Source: Bog-159 sp050011755
Lineage (GTDB): Bacteria > Acidobacteriota > Terriglobia > Bryobacterales > Bryobacteraceae
Length of the DNA stretch: 19,331 nucleotides
Direction of reading: 5' to 3'
Assembly: GCA_050011755.1 (NCBI GenBank)
Contig: JBEKIM010000079.1
Location: 1-19,331, forward strand
Of the stretch, positions 6,176-13,625 are shown in pieces (position 1 is the first letter of the stretch; the number at the start of each line of letters is the position of its first letter). The notes beneath the pieces were generated by a model. The model saw only the letters and a program-made list of their open reading frames with translations. It made no database searches and had not been told where the DNA came from. The translations under genes and the position numbers were made by a program.

Positions 6176-9025
6176 ATGGACTCGCATAAAGTTGATTTAA
6201 AGCAGACCGTCAATCTGCCCCGTACCGGCTTTTCCATGAAGGCCAACCTCGCCCAGGCCGAGCCGAAGTTGCTCGACCGCTGGCGCGCCGAGGACATCTA
6301 CGCCCAGGTCCGCCGCGCTCGTTCCGGCCGCCCCACTTACATCCTGCACGATGGCCCGCCTTACGCCAACGGCCGTATCCACCTTGGAACGGCCTTCAAC
6401 AAAATTCTCAAGGACTTCATTGTCAAGTCCAAAACCATGGCGGGTTTCGATGCCCCCTACGTCCCGGGCTGGGACTGCCACGGCCTGCCCATCGAAATCA
6501 AGGTCGATAGCGAGCTCGGCGCGCGCAAGGCCACCATGACCCCGGCCGAGATCCGCGCCGAATGCCGCAAATACGCCGAAAAGTACGTCGATCTGCAGCG
6601 TACGGATTTCAAACGTCTCGGCGTCTTCGGCCGCTGGGACGACCCCTATCTCACCATGAGCGCGCATTATCAGTCTGTAATCGCTGCTGCGTTCGTGGAT
6701 TTCCTCGATCGGGGGTACGTCTACAAGGGACTGAAACCGGTGCACTGGTGCATGCGCGACCGCACCGCTCTGGCGGAAGCCGAAGTCGAATACGCCAATC
6801 ATTCCAGCCCCTCCATCTGGGTGCGCTTCGCCCTCACATCCGATCCCGCCCGCATCGATCCCGCGCTCGCCGCGCGCCATGTCTACGGGCTCATCTGGAC
6901 CACCACGCCCTGGACCATCCCGGCCAACATGGCCATCGCGTTTCACCCCAAATACGAGTACGTAGCCGTCGCCGTGCCGGGGGAGACCACTCCGCCTGCC
7001 GACCCAGTCTATATCGTGGCTGCAGATCTGCTCAACGTCACCGCCGAAAAGTGCGGTTGGACCGATTACCAAATCCTGGCCCGCTTTCCCGGTGCGCGCC
7101 TCGAAGGCGCGGTCTTCCATCACCCGTTTCTGGGCCGCGATTCGCTCGGCATCCTGGCCGAACACGTCACGCTCGAACAAGGCACCGGAGCTGTCCACAC
7201 CGCCCCGGGGCACGGCCAGGAGGACTACGCCGTCGGCCGCCAGTACGGAATCGAAACTTATTGCCCCGTGGATGCCGCGGGCCGCTTCTACCACGCCGAA
7301 GGAGCCGCCGGGCGCCTCCCCGAAGAGATCATCGGCAAAACCGTCTGGGAAGCCAACCCCATCGTCATGGGGATCTTGCGCGGGCATCACGCGCTGCTCG
7401 CCACCGAAAAGATCGAGCACAGCTATCCGCATTGCTGGCGCTGCCACAAGCCCACCATCTTCCGCGCCACCGAACAGTGGTTCATCGGCATGGACCGCAA
7501 CGACTTCCGCCGGCATGCGTTGGAGGCCATCCGCCAGGTCCGCTGGATGCCCGAATGGGGCCAGGAGCGCATCTCCAATATGATCGCCATCCGCCCGGAT
7601 TGGTGCATCTCGCGCCAGCGTGTGTGGGGCGTGCCCATCATTGTTTTCTATTGCGACCGTTGCCGCGAGCCGCTCACCGATCGCAAAATCCTCGACGGTA
7701 TCGTGCGGCTGTTCGCCGAGCATACCGCCGACATCTGGTATCAGCGCACCGCGGCCGAATTGCTGCCGCCCGACATCGCCTGCGCCAAGTGCGGGGGAAG
7801 TGAATTCAGCAAGGAGAACGACATCCTGGACGTCTGGTTCGATTCCGGTTCCAGCCACCTGGCTGTGCTTACGCCGGCGAACGATTTAACCTGGCCCGCC
7901 GATCTCTACATGGAAGGCGGCGATCAGTATCGCGGCTGGTTCCACAGCTCACTCCTGGTGGGGGTGGGACTCAAGGGCGGCTCGCCCTATCGCGCCTGCG
8001 CCCTGAACGGCTGGGTCCTCGACGGCGAGGGCCGCGCCATGCACAAATCCCTTGGCAACTCCATCGAACCCGACGAGATCATCAAGCATCACGGCGCGGA
8101 TCTCGTGCGCCTGTGGTCCGCTTCGGTCGAGTTCCACGAAGACGTGCGCGTCTCCGAGACCATTCTCACCCGCTTGCAGGAAGCCTATCGCAAGCTGCGC
8201 AACACCTTCCGCTATTTCCTGGGCAACCTTTCGGGCTTCGACCCGCGCACCGAAGCCATGCCGGTGGATGAAATGCTGGAACTCGACCAGTGGATCCTGC
8301 TGCGCGCCGAATCGCTGGTCTCCACCTGCCGCGCCTGGTATGACGAGTTCGCCTTCCACAAGGTCTACCGCGCGCTTTACGATTTTGCCACCGTGGATCT
8401 CAGCGCCCTCTATTTCGATGTGTTGAAAGACCGGCTGTACACCGCCGCCGCCAAATCGCACGCGCGCCGCAGCGCCCAAACCGCCCTCTACCGCCTGGAA
8501 TACGCGCTGGTCAGGCTGATCGCGCCCATCCTGACCTTCACCGCGGAGGAGATCTGGACCCACATGGGGCAGCCGGGCAGCGTCCATCTGGAGCTTTTCC
8601 CGGAACCCGCCGAATTGACCGCGGGCCTGTCCGATGCGCATAGGAAACGGTCCGGCAACTGGGACCGTCTCATGAAAGTGAGGGAAGACGTGCTCAAGAG
8701 CCTCGAGCAGGCCCGCCAGGAAAAATTCATCGGCGCGCCCCTCGAGGCCAGAGTACGCTTGACGGCCAACCCGGATATCTACCCGCTCCTCGAAGAATAC
8801 GCCCCGGAACTGCCCGCGCTCTTCATCGTTTCGCAAGTGAATGTGAACCGGGCTTCGGCGTGCGAGGGTCTTTCGCCTGAGATCGCCGTCAAGATCGAGC
8901 GCGCCGACGGCATCAAGTGCGAACGCTGCTGGAAATACACCACCGATACCGGCGCGGACGCCCGCTTTCCTACCATCTGCGCGGCTTGTGCCGGCGCCGT
9001 GAAAGAGATGCTCGATGATCGATAG
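6176..9025 (+). CDS. ileS: Isoleucyl-tRNA synthetase (zinc-finger bacterial type)
   Basis: This class I aminoacyl-tRNA synthetase charges tRNA-Ile with isoleucine and edits valine. The 949-residue length is close to the 938 of E. coli IleS. The HIGH-type motif is in DGPPYANGRIHLG, with HLGT at residues 69-72. The KMSKS-type motif is AMHKSLGN, with MHKS at 622-625. GWDCHGLPIE and the editing-domain stretch WTTTPWTIPANMA are present, and NDILDVWFDSGSSH precedes the KMSKS region. A C-terminal zinc finger uses C915, C918, C935 and C938 (CERC ... CAAC), as in the bacterial IleS1 type. The open frame extends 75 codons further upstream, but 6176 is chosen because the family's N-terminus begins here and the upstream part overlaps the divergent spacer. 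There is no Shine-Dalgarno. The 3' end overlaps lspA by 11 bases. Confidence 0.97.
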   Translation: MDSHKVDLKQTVNLPRTGFSMKANLAQAEPKLLDRWRAEDIYAQVRRARSGRPTYILHDGPPYANGRIHLGTAFNKILKDFIVKSKTMAGFDAPYVPGWDCHGLPIEIKVDSELGARKATMTPAEIRAECRKYAEKYVDLQRTDFKRLGVFGRWDDPYLTMSAHYQSVIAAAFVDFLDRGYVYKGLKPVHWCMRDRTALAEAEVEYANHSSPSIWVRFALTSDPARIDPALAARHVYGLIWTTTPWTIPANMAIAFHPKYEYVAVAVPGETTPPADPVYIVAADLLNVTAEKCGWTDYQILARFPGARLEGAVFHHPFLGRDSLGILAEHVTLEQGTGAVHTAPGHGQEDYAVGRQYGIETYCPVDAAGRFYHAEGAAGRLPEEIIGKTVWEANPIVMGILRGHHALLATEKIEHSYPHCWRCHKPTIFRATEQWFIGMDRNDFRRHALEAIRQVRWMPEWGQERISNMIAIRPDWCISRQRVWGVPIIVFYCDRCREPLTDRKILDGIVRLFAEHTADIWYQRTAAELLPPDIACAKCGGSEFSKENDILDVWFDSGSSHLAVLTPANDLTWPADLYMEGGDQYRGWFHSSLLVGVGLKGGSPYRACALNGWVLDGEGRAMHKSLGNSIEPDEIIKHHGADLVRLWSASVEFHEDVRVSETILTRLQEAYRKLRNTFRYFLGNLSGFDPRTEAMPVDEMLELDQWILLRAESLVSTCRAWYDEFAFHKVYRALYDFATVDLSALYFDVLKDRLYTAAAKSHARRSAQTALYRLEYALVRLIAPILTFTAEEIWTHMGQPGSVHLELFPEPAELTAGLSDAHRKRSGNWDRLMKVREDVLKSLEQARQEKFIGAPLEARVRLTANPDIYPLLEEYAPELPALFIVSQVNVNRASACEGLSPEIAVKIERADGIKCERCWKYTTDTGADARFPTICAACAGAVKEMLDDR

Positions 9026-9506
9026 CCGCGTGAAAGCATACGGCCTTTCCGCGATCGTTTTCGCCCTCGACCGTTTGACGAAATGGTTCATCGAAGCGCA
9101 CGTCTCCGCTTTCGACGTGCACCCGGTCATTCCCGGCTTCTTCGATATCGTGCATTCGCAGAACCGCGGCGTGGCCTTCGGCTTGATGAACGATTCCACG
9201 TCGCCCTGGCGCACCATCGTGCTCATCGTGTTTGCATCCGCCGCGTTACTGGTGGTGGCCAGGCTGCTCTGGAAGACCTCGCGCCTGGACCGCTGGACGG
9301 CTCTCGGTCTGTCCCTGGTGCTGGGCGGCGCGGCCGGCAACCTCTTCGACCGCATCGTGTGGGGCCGCGTAACCGATTTCCTGGAATTTTATATCGGCGA
9401 CTGGCACTGGCCCACGTTTAATGTGGCCGACTCCTGCGTCGTGATCGGCAGCGGCCTGCTATTACTGGAATTGCTACGGCCCAAGCGCCAGCCGGCGGAC
9501 GCCTGA
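9015..9506 (+). CDS. lspA: Lipoprotein signal peptidase (signal peptidase II)
   Basis: The 163-residue integral membrane aspartyl protease cuts the signal peptide from diacylglyceryl-modified prolipoproteins in the cytoplasmic membrane (EC 3.4.23.36). Conserved blocks visible are QNRGVAFGL (49-57), GGAAGNLFDRIVWGRVTDF (104-122) and FNVADSCVVIG (135-145). The catalytic pair is probably D121 and D139. Four hydrophobic segments fit the family. The start ATG lies inside the end of ileS (11-base overlap), and the stop overlaps the lgt start as TGATG. The ileS-lspA pairing is widespread in bacteria. Here lgt follows, so both enzymes of early lipoprotein maturation are in one translationally linked unit. 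Confidence 0.96.
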   Translation: MIDSRVKAYGLSAIVFALDRLTKWFIEAHVSAFDVHPVIPGFFDIVHSQNRGVAFGLMNDSTSPWRTIVLIVFASAALLVVARLLWKTSRLDRWTALGLSLVLGGAAGNLFDRIVWGRVTDFLEFYIGDWHWPTFNVADSCVVIGSGLLLLELLRPKRQPADA

Positions 9507-10309
9507 TGTTCCCTCAGCTCTTTCACATCGGAAGCTATTCGCAGGCGACCTATGGAGTGCTGGTCGCGCTGGCCTTCCTGGTGGCTCTCTCCCTGATCGC
9601 GCGCCTGGCGCGCCAAGCCTCGCTCAATAGCGACGCGGTCGTGAATCTCGGCATTCTCTGCGGCCTCAGCGCCATCGTGGGCGCCAAGATCATGATGTTT
9701 CTGATCGACATTCCCTACTACGTACGCAATCCGGGGGAAATCTTCTCCCTCGCCAGTCTTCAGGCGGGCGGTGTTTTCTACGGCGGATTGATCGCGGCCC
9801 TGATCGCGGCGATCGTCTATATGCGCCGCCATCGCCTTCCGGCGCTTCCCACCGCCGACGTTTTTGCGCCTGGTATCGCGCTGGGCCACGGCATCGGCCG
9901 CCTGGGCTGTTTTGCCGCGGGCTGCTGCTGGGGCAAACCCACCAACCTGCCCTGGGCTGTGACCTTCACCAACCCGGTCTCCCACGAACTGGTGGGCGTG
10001 CCGCTCGATATCAAACTGCATCCCACCCAGTTGTACGAATCGGTGGCCGAGTTCCTCATCTTCGGCGTTCTTTTCTGGCGAATTCGCCGCCCGCATCCGC
10101 CCGGCGCGATCATCAGCCTGTACTTGATCTTGTATTCCACGGTCCGCTTCCTGGTGGAATTCGTGCGCTACCATGAACAGCCCAATCCTTTCGGCGGCCC
10201 GCTGAACGCCTCCCAGTGGATCTCTCTCTTTCTCATCGCCCTGGGCGCCGCCTGGTTCCTGTGGCGCGGACGTCCCGGCCTACGCGGGCCCGCCGCCACC
10301 ACCCGCTGA
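9506..10309 (+). CDS. lgt: Phosphatidylglycerol-prolipoprotein diacylglyceryl transferase
   Basis: The 267-residue membrane enzyme moves a diacylglyceryl group from phosphatidylglycerol to the lipobox cysteine of prolipoproteins (EC 2.5.1.145), the step before LspA. Diagnostic stretches are GGVFYGGL (88-95), GHGIGRLGCFAAGCCWG (127-143, containing the essential arginine and glycines of the Lgt signature) and HPTQLYES (172-179). About seven hydrophobic segments are spread over the protein. The ATG shares one base with the lspA stop, so the two are probably translationally coupled. A 57-base gap follows before the next gene, which has its own promoter-like sequence and ribosome site, so lgt is probably the last gene of the operon. 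Confidence 0.96.
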   Translation: MFPQLFHIGSYSQATYGVLVALAFLVALSLIARLARQASLNSDAVVNLGILCGLSAIVGAKIMMFLIDIPYYVRNPGEIFSLASLQAGGVFYGGLIAALIAAIVYMRRHRLPALPTADVFAPGIALGHGIGRLGCFAAGCCWGKPTNLPWAVTFTNPVSHELVGVPLDIKLHPTQLYESVAEFLIFGVLFWRIRRPHPPGAIISLYLILYSTVRFLVEFVRYHEQPNPFGGPLNASQWISLFLIALGAAWFLWRGRPGLRGPAATTR

Positions 10310-10337
10310 AGTGTCCTGCAGTATCCGCTCCCGCCCA

Positions 10338-10346
10338 TGCTAGAGT
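10338..10346 (+). promoter_or_regulatory. Candidate extended -10 of the zinc-ribbon protein gene
   Basis: TGC-TAGAGT fits the TGn-TAnnnT form. A start of transcription near 10353 would give a leader of about 14 bases that includes the GGAG at 10357-10360. Confidence 0.35.
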
Positions 10347-10356
10347 GGACTAAAAC

Positions 10357-10360
10357 GGAG
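10357..10360 (+). promoter_or_regulatory. Shine-Dalgarno that fixes the zinc-ribbon gene start
   Basis: GGAG is six bases before the ATG at 10367. An in-frame ATG at 10337 would add ten residues ahead of the zinc ribbon and has no ribosome site, so 10367 is preferred. Confidence 0.6.
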
Positions 10361-10366
10361 AAAGCA

Positions 10367-11149
10367 ATGGCCTTCTGTCAGAACTGTGGAGCGCAAATCA
10401 GCGGCGAATTCTGCACGGGTTGCGGAAGTCGCGCCCAGGTGGCCGATGGGCCGCCGGCCAGCCCCGCCCCGCGGAAAACCAGCCCGCTGGTCTGGATCAT
10501 GGTGGCCGTGCTGGGTGTCTTTATCCTGTTCGGTATCGCCGTGCTCGGCGGCGGCCTTTTCCTGGTCCATAAAGTGAAACAAGCCGGGTTCGATTCGGAG
10601 TTGATGCGCAACAATCCCGGCCTCGCCACCGCCAAACTGCTGGCCGCCACCAATCCGGATCTTGAAGTAGTCGCGAGCGACGACCAGCGCGGTCTCATCA
10701 CCATCCGCCAGAAGTCCACCGGCAAGACCATGACCGTGAATTTCGCGGACATGAAGGCGGGCCGTCTCACCTTCAAAGAGGATGGCAAGGATTCCGTAAC
10801 CCTGGAGGCCCATGGCGATGGGAGCGGTCCTACCGCCTTGCCGTCCTGGATACCGCCGTATCCGAACTCCAGGCCCACCAGCACTTTCAGAATCGACAGC
10901 GGCGACCAGGGCTCCTCCGCCAGTTTCAAGTTCCAGACCCAGGACCAGCCCAAGGGCGTGCTCTCGTTTTACGAACAGGGACTGAAGCAGAACGGATTCC
11001 GCATCACCGCGTCTACCGCCTCCGAAAGTGGCGGCTCCTCTGGCGGCCTGATTTCAGGAGAGGATCAAGGCCACCGCCGCACAGTAGTCGTCACCGTGGG
11101 GAGCGCCGGACCAGGCGCCACCGTCAGCGTGACTTACGCGCAGAAATAA
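10367..11149 (+). CDS. Zinc-ribbon, single-TM membrane protein with an extracytoplasmic domain
   Basis: The 260-residue product opens with a four-cysteine zinc ribbon (C4, C7, C16, C19 in MAFCQNCGAQISGEFCTGCG). A Pro/Ala-rich linker follows, then one transmembrane helix (about 41-67). The remaining 190 residues are hydrophilic and probably lie on the far side of the membrane. The second half contains a mixed alpha/beta region with the stretch GVLSFYEQGLKQNGFRI, resembling small domains of exported proteins where a helix of this type precedes a strand. Ser/Gly-rich loops follow near the end. I do not recognise a named family beyond the zinc-ribbon plus membrane-anchor layout, which is common in proteins of unknown function. 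The last 26 bases overlap the end of the convergent gph gene. Confidence 0.78.
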   Translation: MAFCQNCGAQISGEFCTGCGSRAQVADGPPASPAPRKTSPLVWIMVAVLGVFILFGIAVLGGGLFLVHKVKQAGFDSELMRNNPGLATAKLLAATNPDLEVVASDDQRGLITIRQKSTGKTMTVNFADMKAGRLTFKEDGKDSVTLEAHGDGSGPTALPSWIPPYPNSRPTSTFRIDSGDQGSSASFKFQTQDQPKGVLSFYEQGLKQNGFRITASTASESGGSSGGLISGEDQGHRRTVVVTVGSAGPGATVSVTYAQK

Positions 11150-11783
11150 CCCAATCCGCCAGGTCTTCCATACGGTCCACCAGCAGATCCGGGGGCACCG
11201 CCCGCAGCGTCTCGGGCTGAAACCCATACGTCACGCCGCAGGATTTTACGCGCGCATTGCGCGCCGTCTCCATATCCACGGAACTGTCCCCCACCATCAT
11301 GGTGGTGTCTGGTGCGGCGCCGCATTCCGCGATCAGCTTTTCGACTCCGATGGGGTGCGGTTTCTTGAACTCAAAACTATTCCCTCCATAGACCTGCCGG
11401 AAATGTCCGCCCACGCCCAGCCCGTCCAGGATGGCCCGGCTGATCCGCACGGGCTTGTTGGTCAGTACGGCCATTCGCACGCCCGCATCCCGCAGCCGGT
11501 CTAGCGATTCCCGCACGCCCGGATACAGCACCGTGTAATCCAGCATGTGGTCGCGATAGTACTCCAGGAAGAATTCCAGGGCTTCCTGCACCTGGGCTTC
11601 GCTGGCTTCCGCGCCCAATACCCGGCGCATCAGTACGGGCGCGCCGTTACCCACGTAGGAATAAACCCGCTCGTTGTCGATGGGCGGCATTCCCATGTGG
11701 CCGCGGGCCGCATTAGCCGCATGCGCCAGGTCGAGTTTCGAATCGATCAGCGTGCCGTCCAGGTCGAAGATCAGCAGGTCCAT
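11124..11783 (-). CDS. gph: HAD-superfamily phosphatase, probable phosphoglycolate phosphatase
   Basis: The 219-residue protein has all four HAD motifs. Motif I is FDLDGTL (D7 nucleophile, D9 general acid), motif II is LTNK (107-110), motif III is the lysine in FKKPHP (140-144), and motif IV is GDSSVDM (165-171). An alpha-helical cap is inserted after motif I, as in the Gph/PGP subfamily. The likely reaction is hydrolysis of 2-phosphoglycolate to glycolate, clearing damage-repair or oxygenation products. Pyrophosphatase (PpaX) or other sugar-phosphate activities are possible, because substrate choice is not readable from these motifs. The ATG shares one base with the stop of the preceding Fis-like gene (TAATG). 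It is the last gene of the purC operon and overlaps the convergent zinc-ribbon gene by 26 bases. Confidence 0.85.
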   Translation of the reverse strand: MDLLIFDLDGTLIDSKLDLAHAANAARGHMGMPPIDNERVYSYVGNGAPVLMRRVLGAEASEAQVQEALEFFLEYYRDHMLDYTVLYPGVRESLDRLRDAGVRMAVLTNKPVRISRAILDGLGVGGHFRQVYGGNSFEFKKPHPIGVEKLIAECGAAPDTTMMVGDSSVDMETARNARVKSCGVTYGFQPETLRAVPPDLLVDRMEDLADWVISARKSR

Positions 11784-12049
11784 TACGCCGTGGCTGCCCT
11801 TCGTCGCGCGCGAGACTCCACACGCACCGGTTTGCGGCGCGCCTTCTGCGTACCTAACTTGTACTCCGTCATCTTCCGCTGCAGCGTGTTGCGATGAATC
11901 CCCAATAACTTGCTTGCTGCCGAGCGGTTGCCACCCGTGCGCTCCAAAGCCCTCTGGATCAGGGTCTTCTCCAGCAACTCGACCACCTCTTCGAGAAAGA
12001 AACCGTTGCCGACCAGGTGCTCCACCAGCGCTTCAAACTCCTCTTTCAT
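11783..12049 (-). CDS. Stand-alone Fis-type helix-turn-helix protein
   Basis: The 88-residue protein has an acidic helical N-terminus (1-26), a Fis/NtrC-C-terminal-type helix-turn-helix (about 27-66) and a strongly basic tail (69-85). The recognition part reads RTGGNRSAASKLLGIHRNTL, the standard HTH_8 pattern, where the G-N-R-S-A-A-x-x-L-G-I-x-R-x-T-L spacing is diagnostic. There is no AAA+ or receiver domain, so it is not a truncated NtrC-class activator in any obvious way; it looks like a compact DNA-bending or nucleoid-type protein. An ATG six codons upstream (12067) lies inside cvpA. The 12049 start is preferred because it comes one base after the cvpA stop. Position between cvpA and gph suggests co-expression with purine genes; its targets are unknown. 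Confidence 0.78.
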   Translation of the reverse strand: MKEEFEALVEHLVGNGFFLEEVVELLEKTLIQRALERTGGNRSAASKLLGIHRNTLQRKMTEYKLGTQKARRKPVRVESRARRRAATA

Positions 12050-12050
12050 C

Positions 12051-12623
12051 TCATGCCTTTCCCGCATCCGGCAATCCCCGAATGCCCTTTTTCAGGGCGT
12101 TACCCCAAATCGTCTTCACCTGCTCGTAGCTCTTCCGGAATCCATCTTTCAACTCGTGCGGCGCCACCGCCGCGCACACCCGCGCCGCGTCGATCACATA
12201 CGGCGCCACTTTCGAATGCACCACCGCGTTAGGGGGCGCCTTGCCCGGCGTGAACGCCAGCAGCGCCAGCACGATGGCGATCGCGATGAGCATCCCGCGC
12301 ACCACCCCAAAACCCGCGCCCAGCAGCCGATCGACGAACGACAATCCCGTGATCTTCATCATCCGCCGCAGCAGCCGTCCCAGGATCGCGCCCAGGATCA
12401 GCACGCCGCAGAACACCATGAGAAAGCCGCAGAAATTCGCGATGCCCGGCGAACTCACGTAGGGCTGCAGAAAAGAACCCGCCGTGCCATAAAACCAGAT
12501 GGCCAGAACCAGCGCCAGCACCATCGAGACCATCCCCACCACTTCCCGCGCCAGTCCCGTGGAAAAGCTGGTGACCACCGATCCCGCCAGCACCAGCAAC
12601 AAAACCACGTCCAGCCAATTCAT
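12051..12623 (-). CDS. cvpA: CvpA family membrane protein
   Basis: The 190-residue protein has four hydrophobic segments (about 4-22, 30-48, 62-85 and 105-124) in the CvpA layout, with the conserved stretch GLSFVDRLLGAGFGVVRG (93-110) before the last helix. A polar C-terminal tail ends the protein. CvpA was named for colicin V production in E. coli, where it is co-transcribed with purF; its role in envelope homeostasis is not well defined. Here it follows purC directly, so the link with purine synthesis recurs. The start ATG overlaps the purC stop as ATGA (12620-12623), and AAGGAG lies just in front. The open frame continues 34 codons upstream inside purC, but that extension has no family resemblance. 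Confidence 0.88.
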   Translation of the reverse strand: MNWLDVVLLLVLAGSVVTSFSTGLAREVVGMVSMVLALVLAIWFYGTAGSFLQPYVSSPGIANFCGFLMVFCGVLILGAILGRLLRRMMKITGLSFVDRLLGAGFGVVRGMLIAIAIVLALLAFTPGKAPPNAVVHSKVAPYVIDAARVCAAVAPHELKDGFRKSYEQVKTIWGNALKKGIRGLPDAGKA

Positions 12624-13510
12624 AGCTCCTTGCCCGTCAACACCTGGTAGGCCTGCCGGTATTTGTCGCTGGTCTTGCCGGCCACCTCTTCCGGCAGCGG
12701 CGGCGCCGGCGGCTGCTTGTCCCAATGAATGGACTCCAGGTAGTCGCGCACGTATTGCTTGTCGTACGAAAACTGCGCCCCGCCGGGCCGATAAGTCTCC
12801 GCCGGCCAGAACCGCGACGAATCCGGCGTCAGTACCTCATCGCCCAGCACCAGTTCCCCGTCCACGAAGCCGAACTCGAACTTCGTATCGGCGATGATCA
12901 CTCCCTTGGTCTCCGCATAAGCCGCCGCGCGCGAATAGATCCGCAGCGTCAGGTCCCGCAGGCGCCCGCCCAGTTCCGCGCCCACCGTCGCGCACATCTT
13001 CTCGAACGAGATGTTCTCGTCGTGTCCGCTGGTGGCCTTGGTGGACGGCGTGAAAATCGGCGCCGGCAAGCGGTCGCTCTCGCGCAGCCCGGCCGGCAGC
13101 GGAATGCCGCACACGGTGCCTTGCGTCTTATATTCTTTCCAGCCCGAGCCCGCCAGGTAGCCGCGCGCGACGCATTCGATCTCCACCATTTGCGCGCGCT
13201 TCACCAGCATCGAGCGGCCTTCCAATTGGTCGCGAAACGGCCGCAGCGCCGTAGGATATTCGTCTACATTCGCCGTGAGGAAGTGCGTAGGAGTCACGTC
13301 GCGCAGAAAATCGAACCAGAATATCGAAAGTTGCGTGAGTACCCTGCCTTTGTCCGGTATGCCGGTCGGCAGGATGTAGTCGAAAGCCGAAATTCGGTCG
13401 GTGGCGACGATCAGCAATCGTCCGTCCACGGAATAGACGTCGCGCACTTTACCTTGCGCGTGCTTTTCAATTCCGGGCAGTTCGGTATGGAGGATAACGG
13501 TGTCTAGCAT
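12620..13510 (-). CDS. purC: Phosphoribosylaminoimidazole-succinocarboxamide synthase
   Basis: The 296-residue enzyme joins CAIR and aspartate with ATP to give SAICAR in purine synthesis (EC 6.3.2.6), in the cytoplasm. Landmarks are GKVRDVY (20-26), the ATP-site stretch ATDRISAFDYILP (36-48), VARGYLAGSGWKEY in the middle, and IADTKFEFG with DEVLTPDSSRFW in the C-terminal half. The last two are PurC signature regions. The length fits the longer bacterial and yeast-like form rather than the 240-residue form. The ATG at 13510 is preferred to a GTG one codon upstream. No clear Shine-Dalgarno is seen. A consensus-like promoter lies about 40 bases upstream, and the gene heads a four-gene operon with cvpA, the Fis-like gene and gph. 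Confidence 0.96.
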   Translation of the reverse strand: MLDTVILHTELPGIEKHAQGKVRDVYSVDGRLLIVATDRISAFDYILPTGIPDKGRVLTQLSIFWFDFLRDVTPTHFLTANVDEYPTALRPFRDQLEGRSMLVKRAQMVEIECVARGYLAGSGWKEYKTQGTVCGIPLPAGLRESDRLPAPIFTPSTKATSGHDENISFEKMCATVGAELGGRLRDLTLRIYSRAAAYAETKGVIIADTKFEFGFVDGELVLGDEVLTPDSSRFWPAETYRPGGAQFSYDKQYVRDYLESIHWDKQPPAPPLPEEVAGKTSDKYRQAYQVLTGKEL

Positions 13511-13549
13511 CACGGGTTTTCAGGGAACCAAATCGGGGGAGTAACTCAA

Positions 13550-13577
13550 ATAATAACGCGACCGCGCCATTTGTCAA
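13550..13577 (-). promoter_or_regulatory. Sigma70-type promoter of the purC operon
   Basis: On the minus strand TTGACA (13577-13572) and TATTAT (13555-13550) are separated by 16 bases. This is the closest match to a housekeeping promoter in the window. It predicts a leader of roughly 33 bases for purC, unlike the very short leaders at other promoters here. No clear operator or riboswitch fold was found in that leader. The 115-base spacer 13511-13625 holds nothing else I can support. Confidence 0.65.
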
Positions 13578-13625
13578 ATACCTATTCTCGTAATATTCGT
13601 TTGGACCCATGTGGGCGGCGTTCCA

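Noticed and set aside
6197..7858. Open frame of 553 codons on the minus strand inside ileS
   Set aside because: It is fully antisense to a clear IleS with all catalytic motifs. High GC at third positions opens long antisense frames, and its residue pattern matches no family.
7949..9355. Open frame of 468 codons on the minus strand across ileS and lspA
   Set aside because: It spans two recognised genes on the other strand and has no domain or ribosome site.
13511..13625. Purine riboswitch upstream of purC
   Set aside because: The predicted leader is only about 33 bases and shows no conserved riboswitch core.
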